Source: Clostridium sp. 26_22 (GTDB lineage: Bacteria > Bacillota > Clostridia > TANB77 > CAG-508). Taken from it: a stretch of 64,000 bases of DNA. The stretch lies in the NCBI GenBank assembly GCA_001916005.1, contig MNRP01000038.1, forward strand, positions 28,205-92,204, read 5' to 3'. The translations under genes were made by a program, and so were the position numbers. Below, piece after piece: positions 8,931 through 17,452 of this stretch (the stretch's first letter is position 1; every line of letters begins with the position of its first letter). Below the pieces are notes generated by a model, which did not search any database, was not told where the DNA came from, and was given only the letters and a program-made list of their open reading frames with translations.

Positions 8931-9479
8931 TTATTTTAATCTTACTTGTTTTATATCTGTTAGTGAATATACAACATTTCCCTCATCATCAAATCCTTCT
9001 GTATTATAAATTTCAATTGTACTATTTTTTAAGTTGTATTTTACTATATAATACCCATCTTTTTCATCTGATTTTACATTTTTTAATCCCATATCTATTA
9101 AATTTTGTGTACTTAATTTATAATAATAAATATTATTTGTATTATCTTCTTTGATTTTTTCAGTTGTTATTTTTGTATTATTATTAAATATATTTCCATC
9201 AACAATTTCTTCACCTGTAAATTCGGTTTTAGCTGTATTTACTCTATTTGTTTTTTCTTCTTCTGTTGCTTTATCAAAACTTGTTCCAAGTCTAAATTTT
9301 GCATTTTCTATTTGTTCTTTCGCTTTTACTTCTATTAATAACATATTTGTTTTTAAGTTTTCCAATTTTGAGTTTTTTATTGCATTATTTCCTGCTCCTA
9401 TTGATATTCCAGCAATTATTAATAATACTACTATTGTTATTACTAATGCTACCATTGTTATTCCTCTATTTTTTTTCAT
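8931..9479 (-). CDS. Prepilin-like protein (type II/IV pilin N-terminus)
   Basis: A 182-residue protein starting with a short Lys/Arg/Gly leader and a class III-type hydrophobic stretch (GITMVALVITIVVLLIIAG, residues 6-24), as in prepilins cut after the Gly by a PilD-type peptidase. The usual Glu at mature position 5 is replaced by Ala, as in many Clostridia 'GITLIALVIT' proteins. A charged alpha-helical spine and a polar C-terminal domain follow. No pilus assembly genes are nearby. It is the first gene of the rnhB-pdp-cdaA run and has a near-consensus promoter. Its exact role is unknown. Confidence 0.7.
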   Translation of the reverse strand: MKKNRGITMVALVITIVVLLIIAGISIGAGNNAIKNSKLENLKTNMLLIEVKAKEQIENAKFRLGTSFDKATEEEKTNRVNTAKTEFTGEEIVDGNIFNNNTKITTEKIKEDNTNNIYYYKLSTQNLIDMGLKNVKSDEKDGYYIVKYNLKNSTIEIYNTEGFDDEGNVVYSLTDIKQVRLK

Positions 9480-9503
9480 TTATATTCCTCCATTCTTTTA
9501 CTT

Positions 9504-9532
9504 ATTATATATGTAGAACGTGTTTTTTTCAA
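9504..9532 (-). promoter_or_regulatory. Sigma-A-type promoter of the pilin-rnhB-pdp-cdaA operon
   Basis: Minus-strand TTGAAA, 17-bp spacer, TATAAT, ending 24 bases upstream of the pilin-like ATG. Confidence 0.75.
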
Positions 9533-9614
9533 GGAGTTTTTAATATTTTTTAATTTTAAAAAGTGCAAACAATTTATACATTATTTTCACACAATTTTCA
9601 CAATTCTATTGTAT

Positions 9615-9643
9615 TCTTAGATAAAATTAGGTTATGATATAAT
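9615..9643 (+). promoter_or_regulatory. Extended -10 promoter of htrA
   Basis: TGATATAAT (extended -10) at 9635-9643 with only a weak -35 (TCTTAG) 17 bases upstream. The start codon follows 39 bases later. Confidence 0.55.
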
Positions 9644-9682
9644 CATAAATAAAATACATAATTTATTTTAGGAGGTATTCTT

Positions 9683-10942
9683 ATGGAAGAAAACGAAAAA
9701 AATGAAACAAAATTTAAAGCAATTCCTGTTACAGGTTCATCATCTTATAATAAAAATGAAAAATCACAAAAAAATAAAACAGGTTTTGGAAAAACAGTTA
9801 TATTACCATTTGTAAGTGGTGTAGTTGGATGTAGTGTTGTACTTGGAACATGTTTTGGTGTTCCATCAATAAGATCAAAATTAATAAATAATTCTTCAAG
9901 TAATATAAGTACATCTAATAGTTCATCAACTCAATCTAATGGTTATGTTACTCAAACATCTTTAAGTAATTATTCAGATACTGCTGTATATGCGGCTAAT
10001 AAAATTTTGCCATCTATTGTTGGTATTAAAATTGAATATACTGTAAATACTCAATCTTTCTTTGGTAGAAGCTCTTCTTCTACTGCAACAGCTTCTGGTT
10101 CAGGTATTATTATTAGCGAAGACGGTTACATTTTAACAAATAATCATGTTGTATCTTCAAGCTCTTCTGAGTCAAATTCATATTATCAAATTACAGATGC
10201 TGGAAAGGTAACTGTTACTTTATTTGGAGATGAAACTGAGTATGAAGCTAAAATTGTAGGTCAAGATGAACAAACTGATTTAGCTGTTATAAAAATTGAA
10301 AAAACAGGTTTAACAAAAGCTGATTTTGCTGATTCTGATTCTGTAAAAGTTGGAGAATTTGCTATGGCTGTTGGTAACCCTGTTAATATGGACAGTACAG
10401 TAACAACTGGTATTGTAAGTGCTGTTAATAGAAAAATTACTGATTCAGATGGAAAAACTTATACTTGTATTCAAACAGATGCTGCTATAAATTCTGGTAA
10501 TAGTGGTGGTGCTTTAGTTAATAGTGAAGGTAAAGTAATCGGTATTAATACTTTAAAACTTTCTGGTACTGGAATTGAAGGTATTGGATTTGCTATTCCT
10601 ATTAATTCTACTACAGATATTACTTCTCAATTAATTCAATATAGCAAAGTTAAAAGACCTTTTATTGGAATATCTGGTATTGATTTAAATGCTGAAACAG
10701 CAAAAACTTATAATTTAGTTGAAGGTGTTTATGTTAAATCTGTAGAAGATTTCTCAGCAGCTGAAAAAGCCGGACTAAAAGCAGGAGACGTTATTATAGA
10801 AGTTGAAGGAAAATCAATAAAAACAATGAATGAATTAAATGAAGTTAAAAATTCTCATAAAATTGGTGATGAATTAAAATTAAAAATTAACAGAGTTGGT
10901 ACTGAAAAAGAAATTACTTTAACATTAGGGGAACAACCTTAA
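9683..10942 (+). CDS. htrA: HtrA/DegP-like membrane-anchored serine protease with PDZ domain
   Basis: Surface quality-control protease. Order of parts: a cytoplasmic Lys-rich N-terminus, one membrane helix (about 38-60), a Ser/Asn-rich linker, a trypsin-like domain and one C-terminal PDZ domain (about 325-415). The catalytic triad is visible as His155 (TNNHVV), Asp199 (TDLAVI) and Ser274 (SGNSGGAL). The 419-residue length matches Gram-positive HtrA. It is transcribed alone, with a good AGGAGG site and an extended -10 promoter, and ends before a palindromic terminator. Regulation by an envelope-stress system is typical but no operator is evident. Confidence 0.92.
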   Translation: MEENEKNETKFKAIPVTGSSSYNKNEKSQKNKTGFGKTVILPFVSGVVGCSVVLGTCFGVPSIRSKLINNSSSNISTSNSSSTQSNGYVTQTSLSNYSDTAVYAANKILPSIVGIKIEYTVNTQSFFGRSSSSTATASGSGIIISEDGYILTNNHVVSSSSSESNSYYQITDAGKVTVTLFGDETEYEAKIVGQDEQTDLAVIKIEKTGLTKADFADSDSVKVGEFAMAVGNPVNMDSTVTTGIVSAVNRKITDSDGKTYTCIQTDAAINSGNSGGALVNSEGKVIGINTLKLSGTGIEGIGFAIPINSTTDITSQLIQYSKVKRPFIGISGIDLNAETAKTYNLVEGVYVKSVEDFSAAEKAGLKAGDVIIEVEGKSIKTMNELNEVKNSHKIGDELKLKINRVGTEKEITLTLGEQP

Positions 10943-11056
10943 TTTGAATTTTCACTTTTAATTCACAAAATGGACAAAATTCATTATTATAATATAAACA
11001 TAGTCAGAAGAAAATCTGACTTAAAAATAAAAACATCCCCTTTTATTTTCAAACAA

Positions 11057-11086
11057 AATAGCTAACTTTCAAAGTTAGCTATTATT
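11057..11086. terminator. Bidirectional terminator between htrA and the RsiV-like gene
   Basis: A near-perfect palindrome (AATAGCTAACTTT c AAAGTTAGCTATT) separates the convergent genes, with T-rich flanks on both strands. A smaller hairpin, GTCAGA / TCTGAC, lies at about 11003-11020. Confidence 0.7.
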
Positions 11087-11099
11087 GTTATTTTTATAT

Positions 11100-11951
11100 T
11101 TACATTACTACAATATCTCTTTCACTTGTTAATTTATCATTTCCATAAGCATAAATTATATATAAATTATTATTATGTACAAAGAATTCTGTAGCATTTT
11201 TTATTTTGTACATATCACTTTTTGTATCTCTTGTAAAAACATTATACCCCAATGCTTTTAAGTCTTCCGCCTTTTTTTCTTCTGTTTTTATTTCATTATC
11301 TATTTTGTCTTGCACTGTTTTCTCATCAAGTTCATAAATTTTTATAATATCTTCTAATGTTAATTCTTTATTTGTTTCTAAATTAAAATTAAAAGTTTGT
11401 ACTATAATTCTTTGAGCACTTGAATCTTGTTTTAAATCAGAATAGATTATTAATGATAAAATATTATTTTCTATATATGCTTCATATTTTACTGTATAAA
11501 TAACATTACTATTTGTACTTTTTAAAACTTCTTCTGCTTTTGCTTGGAAGATATTCTTTATGTTTTCATTATAATCTTGTACTGATTGATTTTTTATATT
11601 TATATATGGTAAATTTACATTCATTTCATAATTATTAGCTGATTTATCAGTGTTCTCATAATTGGTATATACAATATCTTTATTTTTATCAATTTTTTTT
11701 ACCTCACAAGAGCTATTATTTTCTAATTGATTTTGAAATAATGTATCAAAATTTGCTTTTAACCTATTTTCCTCTTCTTCTGTTTTTTTTGTTATTTTAC
11801 TAACTCCAAAAAAATTGTCTACAACATCATTTCCAAGTATTTGTATTCCAATTACAACTACTATTGCTAGTATACATGCAAATATTGCTATACTATAAAT
11901 TATTATTCTTCTTTTGTTTATTTTATTTTTTTCTGGTAGTGTAACATTCAT
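11100..11951 (-). CDS. Membrane-anchored RsiV/DUF3298-like protein
   Basis: A 283-residue protein with a short cytoplasmic tail, one membrane helix (about 15-39) and an extracellular part. The latter resembles the DUF4163/DUF3298 arrangement of RsiV and PdaC: a segment with paired hydrophobic strands (VNLPYINIKNQ), a TFNFNLETNKELTLEDI block and a C-terminal FFVHNNNLYIIYAYG strand. In RsiV this module senses lysozyme and restrains a sigma factor, but no ECF sigma gene is adjacent here. An anti-sigma role is therefore not supported by context; a lone surface sensor or enzyme-linked domain is equally possible. Confidence 0.55.
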   Translation of the reverse strand: MNVTLPEKNKINKRRIIIYSIAIFACILAIVVVIGIQILGNDVVDNFFGVSKITKKTEEEENRLKANFDTLFQNQLENNSSCEVKKIDKNKDIVYTNYENTDKSANNYEMNVNLPYINIKNQSVQDYNENIKNIFQAKAEEVLKSTNSNVIYTVKYEAYIENNILSLIIYSDLKQDSSAQRIIVQTFNFNLETNKELTLEDIIKIYELDEKTVQDKIDNEIKTEEKKAEDLKALGYNVFTRDTKSDMYKIKNATEFFVHNNNLYIIYAYGNDKLTSERDIVVM

Positions 11952-11979
11952 TTTTTCACCTCATTATTTTTCTTTTTAT

Positions 11980-12008
11980 AGTATAACATTTTGAGGTAAG
12001 TTAGTCAA
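11980..12008 (-). promoter_or_regulatory. Promoter of the RsiV-like gene, with ACCTCAAAA in the spacer
   Basis: Minus-strand TTGACT, 17-bp spacer, TATACT. The spacer contains ACCTCAAAA (plus-strand TTTTGAGGT at 11989-11997), the same word found inverted in the clpE promoter. Confidence 0.7.
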
Positions 12009-12036
12009 TTAGTAATGTGTATAGCATACTTTGTTT

Positions 12037-12733
12037 TTATTGTAATTTTTCTATTTCTTCTATTTTTAGTCCTGTTATTTCTGCAACTTCTTCTTTGGAA
12101 TTATTCCTACTTAATAGTTTTTTAGCAATTGCAATACTGTTTTCCATTATTCCTTGTGATATTCCCTTTTTAATTCCTTCAACAATACCATCCTTTTTTC
12201 CACGTCTATATATACGTTTGTTGTCTTGTTGAATTGTTTCAAATACTGCCATCATATCTTTATCACCTCCTATATTTAGTTTATTTAGAAATTCATCTGT
12301 CTTTTCTTTTCCTATTTTATTTTTTATTATTTGAGTTAACATTATTTTAAATATTTCTTTTATATTGTTCGAATAATTTTCTTTATCTTTATTTATTATT
12401 ATTAATAATGCTTTTGTCATAAATGATGGTGTTTTTAGCAACTTTTCTTCTGTATAATTGTTCATTCCAGAATTTGGTTACTTCTATTTTGTCTGAAAGT
12501 ATTTTTCTAAATACCTTGTCATGTTCATTATTTACTCTATTTTCTTGTTGTTCTAACCTTTTATATTTTTCTTCTTTTTCGTGTAATGTAGTATTTTTAA
12601 CCTTTTGCATCTTTTCAAATAATTTATATTTCAAATAATCATAATATGTAAAGGTTACTTCATTGGTTAGATTAATTTTATTATAATCTTTTTCTTTCGT
12701 TTTGTCAATATTAATCACTTGATTAACTTTCAA
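12037..12733 (-). pseudogene. Decayed Rpn-family (PD-(D/E)XK) nuclease/transposase
   Basis: The remnant starts at a TTG (12733) after AAGGAGG and matches the intact-looking copy at 63730: LKVNQVINID at the start, then NNEHDKVFRKILSDKIEV. It then diverges at KFWNE and runs out of frame to a stop at 12389. The C-terminal third is open in another frame (12037-12465) and carries family features: a helix rich in GI...KKGI...QG followed by a KLLSRNNSKEEVAEITGL-type end. The catalytic middle, roughly 100 residues in this family, is missing. So this is an internally deleted, frameshifted copy. Rpn proteins are recombination-promoting nucleases spread as multicopy genes. Confidence 0.8.
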
Positions 12734-12956
12734 TTTTTTCCTCCTTATGTTTTTATTTTTTAATTTGGGTTTTAATTTAAGATAAAAATTTCTTAGAATT
12801 AATATTTTTGATTTAAAATTAATTAGATATCTAATGTTTATATAATACAATAAAATGCCGAATATTGATCTAATGTTTATATAATACAATAAAATGCCGA
12901 ATATTGCAATAAAAAATCATATTTTTGTTATACTTTTCTCGCAATTTTCGACATTT
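12463..12956 (-). repeat. Dispersed repeat: Rpn leader plus N-terminal coding region (left copy)
   Basis: This roughly 490-bp stretch matches 63534-64000 in inverted orientation at about nine bases in ten. It begins at a TGTCGAAAATTGCGA end, continues through a promoter-bearing leader and the TTG start, and reaches the N-terminal codons. The similarity covers untranslated leader as well as coding sequence, as expected for copies of one mobile unit. Confidence 0.8.
12829..12906 (-). repeat. Tandem duplication of a 39-bp promoter segment in the left Rpn leader
   Basis: Two exact 39-bp units (12829-12867 and 12868-12906), each containing ATTCGGCATTTTATTG followed by TATTAT. The right-hand copy near 63588 has a single unit. 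The duplication repeats the -10 region and part of the spacer. Confidence 0.85.
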
Positions 12957-12967
12957 TTTCTTTATTC

Positions 12968-13630
12968 TTAATTCTCCTCAACAACAGTATACAACCCAAT
13001 ATCAGGCTCAACAAAAGCTGAATCTTCAACGTCATCAAAACTATACTCTCTTACAGCAATCTCATCATCAATTACAGTCTTTATAAGTAATCCTGTATCT
13101 TTTTCAATATAAAACTCATTTATATTATCTCCATACATCCAATAAGGTGAATAAAAATTACTTACCTTATAACATTCTTTTCCATTAACATTTTCTGCTT
13201 TTATTCTAGCAATAGAACTATACAAAATAGTTTGCCACACATTGTCAGTTTGTAAAGAATCCGTTATATTTAATCCTAAAAGTTGATTTTTAGTATTTAC
13301 TTGAACTGTTTTTTTATCATTTGTTTCAATGAACAAATCTCTTCTTTCTCCATTATTATAAAAAGACATTTTTACTGAATTTTCATCTACATTTCTTTCT
13401 AATATCACTGCTTCTTTATTATCTTTTTTATAATAATTAACTGTCATTTTTGACGTTTCTGAGGTTAAATTTGTTACCTTTATACTGAAGTTTGTTTTAC
13501 TTGTATATTCTTTAATATTTTTTTGCAATTTTGTTACAATTATTGTATTTCTAATAACATATAATAACATTAAAATAACAATAATAAGTACTAAAATTCC
13601 AATAGTTTTAAAAACTTTTTTCTTATTCAT
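12968..13630 (-). CDS. Membrane-anchored extracellular protein, LolA-like fold suspected
   Basis: A 220-residue protein with one N-terminal membrane helix (about 10-30) and an extracellular domain of alternating strands. A pattern seen in LolA/LppX-like carriers is present: successive strands such as MTVNYYKKDNKEAVILERN, VKMSFYNNGERRDLFIE and EFYIEKDTGLLIKTVID. No lipobox is present. The function is not recognisable. It is transcribed alone toward the Rpn remnant, with a good GGGG-type ribosome site. Confidence 0.5.
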   Translation of the reverse strand: MNKKKVFKTIGILVLIIVILMLLYVIRNTIIVTKLQKNIKEYTSKTNFSIKVTNLTSETSKMTVNYYKKDNKEAVILERNVDENSVKMSFYNNGERRDLFIETNDKKTVQVNTKNQLLGLNITDSLQTDNVWQTILYSSIARIKAENVNGKECYKVSNFYSPYWMYGDNINEFYIEKDTGLLIKTVIDDEIAVREYSFDDVEDSAFVEPDIGLYTVVEEN

Positions 13631-13771
13631 ACCTTTTCCCCTTTCTCTTTGGTACTAATATTTTTAAATCATTTTCATTATAACATTTTCGATTTTATTT
13701 GACAATATTTCTTTTATGTTTTTATTTTTTATGATATACTTTACTAATAAAAATATTGTAGGTGATAAATT

Positions 13772-14290
13772 ATGAATATGTTATTTAAAAATACGACAAA
13801 ATATAGTAAAGAATGTTACGAAAATTTTTTGATATTCCATAATAAAAAATTTGGTGTTTCAAGCAATTTTTATACTTTGTTAATTGTTATATTAATGGCT
13901 TTTTGCATTGTATTGCAATTAAAAGCTGGAAACACACAGCTTGCTTTTATATTTATATTAACTTTAATTTGCTTTTTACTATGGAGAATTTTTCATCCAA
14001 TAAAAGAAGTAAAAGATGAATTTGAGTCTAAAAAAATTCAAAAAGAATCTACATTTATTTTTCGTTTTTATGAAAAATATTTTACTATTTCTGACGGAAC
14101 TCAAATTGATAAATATTATTATTGGAAATTATATAAAGTTTTTAACACAAAAGATTACTATTATTTTTATTTGGACAGAAAATATGCTTTTTTAATAAAT
14201 AAAAATGGCTTTACTTTAGGAAATGAAAAAGACTTTTCAAACTTTATAAAAACAAAATGTTTGTTTAGGTACAAAACAGAAAATATGTAG
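13772..14290 (+). CDS. YcxB-like domain membrane protein
   Basis: A 172-residue protein with two membrane helices (about 33-50 and 57-73), followed by a small domain with the YcxB-like pattern: FRFYEKYFTISDGTQIDKYY, KLYKVFNTKDYYYFYLDRKY and a final FSNFIKTKC. The family function is unknown. It is the first gene of a rightward stretch, and the clpE promoter lies just beyond its stop, so it is probably a separate unit. Confidence 0.7.
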   Translation: MNMLFKNTTKYSKECYENFLIFHNKKFGVSSNFYTLLIVILMAFCIVLQLKAGNTQLAFIFILTLICFLLWRIFHPIKEVKDEFESKKIQKESTFIFRFYEKYFTISDGTQIDKYYYWKLYKVFNTKDYYYFYLDRKYAFLINKNGFTLGNEKDFSNFIKTKCLFRYKTENM

Positions 14291-14298
14291 CATTTTCT

Positions 14299-14339
14299 TA
14301 CCTCAATTTATTGACTATTTAGGACTTTTGAGGTATTAT
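14299..14339 (+). promoter_or_regulatory. clpE promoter with an 8-bp inverted repeat straddling it
   Basis: TTGACT (14311-14316), 17-bp spacer, TATTAT (14334-14339). The arms TACCTCAA (14299-14306) and TTGAGGTA (14328-14335) flank the -35 and touch the -10, a position expected for a repressor operator. The arms are not the usual CtsR heptads (GGTCAAA). Confidence 0.6.
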
Positions 14340-14380
14340 ATATAATATTAAATTTATTTAGAAATGAGGAATTATAATTT

Positions 14381-16747
14381 ATGATATGTTCAGAATGTAA
14401 TAAAAATCCAGCCGTAATTTTTTACGAAAAAACAGATGATGGTAAAAAGACATTAGCAGGATTATGTTATGATTGTGCAAAAAAGAAAGGCATAGATGCA
14501 ACTGAAGTTTTAGCAAGACAACAAGATATATTATCAAAAGATAAAATAAATTTAAATGATATGAATAAACAATTAGAAAGTATATTTAAAGACTTAGCAG
14601 AAAATATAGATATTAATAATTTAGAAAATATAGAAGGTGCAATTACTTTTGGTAATGTTGATGAAGATGGAGAAAATGAAGATGATGAAGAAAGACCCAA
14701 ATTTGCAGGTGCTGCAATCCCATTAGGTTCTATTTTTTCAAATATGTTTAATGGTCAAAAAACAAACTCTGAAAATCAAGAAAATGAAAGCAAAAAAACA
14801 ATAAGAGTTGAAAAAAAGAAAAATGTAAAACAAAGTAAAAAGAAAAAATTCTTAGATACTTATGGAACTAATCTTACAAATAAAGCTAAAAATAATGAAT
14901 TAGATTTAGTTATTGGTAGAGATAAAGAAATTCAAAGAGTTATACAAATTTTAAATAGACGTTCTAAAAATAACCCTTGTCTTATTGGTGAACCAGGAGT
15001 TGGTAAAACCGCAATTGCTCAAGGATTAGCTATTAAAATTGCAAACCAAAATGTTCCAGCAAAACTTTTAAACAAAGAAGTTTACCTTTTAGATATGACA
15101 TCTGTTATTGCAGGTACTCAATTTAGAGGACAATTCGAATCTAGAATGAAAGGTATAATTGATGAGTGTAAGGAATATGGTAATATAATTCTAGTTATAG
15201 ATGAAATCCATAATATTATTGGAGCTGGCGATGGTGAACATTCTATGAATGCTGCAAATATTTTAAAACCATCACTTTCAAATGGAGAAATCCAATTGAT
15301 TGGTACAACTACATTAACAGAATATAGAAAATATATTGAAAAAGATACTGCTTTAGAAAGAAGATTTCAACAAGTTTTAGTTGAAGAACCTAATATTGAT
15401 GATTCTATTCACATCCTTGAAGGAATTAAAAAATATTACGAAGAATATCACAAAGTAAAAATCTCAACTGATGTTATAAAACAAACTGTTATAATGTCTG
15501 AAAAATATATTCATGATAGATTTTTACCTGATAAAGCTATTGATGTTCTAGATGAAGCTTGTTCTAGAATAAATCTTGAAAATAAAGATTTATATCAATT
15601 AGAAATGCTAAAACAAGAACTTAAAAATGTTCAAGCTCAAAAAGAAGAAGTAGCACAAGCTGATACTACTGAAGATTATCAAAAAGCTGCTGACCTAAAA
15701 ACTAAAGAATGTAAATTAATTGAAGAAATTGATAAGATTAATAAAAAAATGAAACCAAGAAATCTTACTATTCAAGATATTGCTACTGTTATAGAAAGCT
15801 GGACAAAAATCCCTGTTAAAAAAATAACAGAAGCTGAAACACAAAAACTTTTAAACTTAGAAACAAATCTTCATAAAAGAGTAATTGGTCAAGAAGAAGC
15901 CGTTAATGCTGTATCTCGTGCTATTAGAAGAAACAGAGCTGGACTTCAAAATGAAAAAAGACCACCTTCATTTATATTTGTTGGTCCAACAGGTGTTGGT
16001 AAAACAGAACTTGCAAAATCACTTGCATATGAAATGTTTGGTTCAGAAGATTCTATAATCAGAATAGATATGTCTGAATATATGGAAAGTCACTCTACAT
16101 CAAAATTGATAGGTGCACCTCCAGGATATGTTGGTTATGATGATGCTGGACAATTAACTGAAAAAGTTAAGAGAAAACCTTATTCAATCATCCTTTTAGA
16201 TGAAATTGAAAAGGCACATCCAGATGTATTTAATATTTTATTACAAGTATTAGATGATGGTAAACTTACAGACTCTCAAGGAAATACAGTAAGTTTTGCA
16301 AATACAATTATTATTATGACATCAAATGCCGGTTCAAATTTAAATACTAATTCAATTGGATTTGGAAAACAAACTGTTGATAAAAACAAAATTGAAGATA
16401 GCTTAAAAGATGTATTTAGACCAGAATTTTTAAACAGAATAGATGAAATAATTGTATTTAATTCTTTAAATAAAGATGAATTATTACAAATTGTAGATTT
16501 AATGCTAAAAGATACTATAAAAGCATTAAAAGCAAAAGACATTTCATTTGAAATATCTAATTCTGCTAAACAATTTATTTTAGACAAAGGTACTAATATC
16601 AAATTTGGTGCTAGACCTCTAAGAAGAGCAATTCAAAGATATTTAGAAGATGAAATTTCCGAAAAAATATTAAAAGGTGAACTAACAAATGGTCAAACTA
16701 TCAAAATTAATTTAAATAACAATGAATTAACTTTTGAAATATTATAA
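14381..16747 (+). CDS. clpE: ClpE-like AAA+ unfoldase with N-terminal zinc finger
   Basis: Hsp100 ATPase that unfolds proteins, normally for ClpP. An N-terminal zinc ribbon (Cys3, Cys6, Cys29, Cys32), as in ClpE, replaces the ClpC N-domain. Next come an acidic/Lys-rich linker, AAA domain 1 with GEPGVGKT at 203-210, a UVR-like middle region (DYQKAADLKTKE, about 435-446), AAA domain 2 with GPTGVGKT at 535-542, and a C-terminal D2-small domain. At 788 residues it is longer than Bacillus ClpE (about 700), mostly because of the linker. McsA/McsB and CtsR are not adjacent. Its promoter carries an inverted repeat that may bind a stress repressor. Confidence 0.88.
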   Translation: MICSECNKNPAVIFYEKTDDGKKTLAGLCYDCAKKKGIDATEVLARQQDILSKDKINLNDMNKQLESIFKDLAENIDINNLENIEGAITFGNVDEDGENEDDEERPKFAGAAIPLGSIFSNMFNGQKTNSENQENESKKTIRVEKKKNVKQSKKKKFLDTYGTNLTNKAKNNELDLVIGRDKEIQRVIQILNRRSKNNPCLIGEPGVGKTAIAQGLAIKIANQNVPAKLLNKEVYLLDMTSVIAGTQFRGQFESRMKGIIDECKEYGNIILVIDEIHNIIGAGDGEHSMNAANILKPSLSNGEIQLIGTTTLTEYRKYIEKDTALERRFQQVLVEEPNIDDSIHILEGIKKYYEEYHKVKISTDVIKQTVIMSEKYIHDRFLPDKAIDVLDEACSRINLENKDLYQLEMLKQELKNVQAQKEEVAQADTTEDYQKAADLKTKECKLIEEIDKINKKMKPRNLTIQDIATVIESWTKIPVKKITEAETQKLLNLETNLHKRVIGQEEAVNAVSRAIRRNRAGLQNEKRPPSFIFVGPTGVGKTELAKSLAYEMFGSEDSIIRIDMSEYMESHSTSKLIGAPPGYVGYDDAGQLTEKVKRKPYSIILLDEIEKAHPDVFNILLQVLDDGKLTDSQGNTVSFANTIIIMTSNAGSNLNTNSIGFGKQTVDKNKIEDSLKDVFRPEFLNRIDEIIVFNSLNKDELLQIVDLMLKDTIKALKAKDISFEISNSAKQFILDKGTNIKFGARPLRRAIQRYLEDEISEKILKGELTNGQTIKINLNNNELTFEIL

Positions 16748-16752
16748 AGTAA

Positions 16753-16789
16753 AAATTGAAAAATGTATTTTATATGCATTTTTCAATTT
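16753..16789. terminator. 13-bp perfect hairpin between clpE and pgsA
   Basis: AAATTGAAAAATG pairs with CATTTTTCAATTT. No T-run follows on the plus strand, and the pgsA AAGGAG site begins just after the 3' arm. It may limit read-through from clpE. Confidence 0.5.
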
Positions 16790-16803
16790 AAAAGGAGTAA
16801 AAA

Positions 16804-17415
16804 ATGTTTAAATATATACCAAACACACTAACTGTACTTAGATTTTTATTTATACCAATAATTATAGATTTTATATTTAAAGGAAATTATTTACTAGCTT
16901 TTATATTTTTTACTATATCTGGTATTACAGATATTTTAGATGGTTTTATTGCTAGAAAATTTAATTTTGTATCAAATTTTGGTAAACTAATGGATCCTCT
17001 AGCTGATAAATTAACTCAAATATGTGTATTAGGTTCTTTAGTCATTGTAAAAATTATTCCTATTTGGATTTTACTTATTGTTATGTTAAAAGAACTTATA
17101 ATGATTATAGGAGCCTCTTTCCTTTATGGAAAAAATGTTGTTGTATATAGTAAATGGTATGGCAAACTAGCAACAGTTCTATTTTACCTTGCAATAGTAA
17201 TTTCTCTTATTACAAAACAATTAGGAGTTACAGGATTTTGGTCTAATTTAGATATGGCTGTTTACTGTTTAGCATTAATTGCAACTATTTTTTCACTTAT
17301 TATGTATATAAAATGTCTATACCAAGATGGATTTATCGATAAAAGTGATTCAAACAAAGATGCTGAACAAGTAATAGTAAAAAATAAAAGAAAGAAAAAA
17401 AGTGAAAATTCTTAA
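16804..17415 (+). CDS. pgsA: CDP-diacylglycerol-glycerol-3-phosphate 3-phosphatidyltransferase
   Basis: Makes phosphatidylglycerophosphate for anionic membrane lipids. The CDP-alcohol phosphotransferase signature DG-x2-AR-x8-G-x3-D-x3-D is intact (Asp46, Gly47, Ala50, Arg51, Gly60, Asp64, Asp68). Several membrane helices follow. The protein has 203 residues and a basic cytoplasmic tail of about 20 residues (NKRKKKS). It has a good AAGGAG site, and a strong terminator follows the stop. Confidence 0.92.
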   Translation: MFKYIPNTLTVLRFLFIPIIIDFIFKGNYLLAFIFFTISGITDILDGFIARKFNFVSNFGKLMDPLADKLTQICVLGSLVIVKIIPIWILLIVMLKELIMIIGASFLYGKNVVVYSKWYGKLATVLFYLAIVISLITKQLGVTGFWSNLDMAVYCLALIATIFSLIMYIKCLYQDGFIDKSDSNKDAEQVIVKNKRKKKSENS

Positions 17416-17419
17416 AAAT

Positions 17420-17452
17420 AAAAGGTGCATAATAAACACCTTTTGTTTTTTT
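17420..17452 (+). terminator. Terminator after pgsA
   Basis: AAAAGGTG / CACCTTTT stem followed by GTTTTTTT. It also reaches the convergent bofC-like gene end. Confidence 0.75.

Noticed and set aside
12037..12733. Fourth example of a CGG-linked frameshift
   Set aside because: The Rpn remnant changes frame at an internal deletion with no CGG at the junction, so it is ordinary decay.
11950..14380. CtsR control of clpE
   Set aside because: No GGTCAAA tandem heptads are visible; the inverted repeat has a different sequence.
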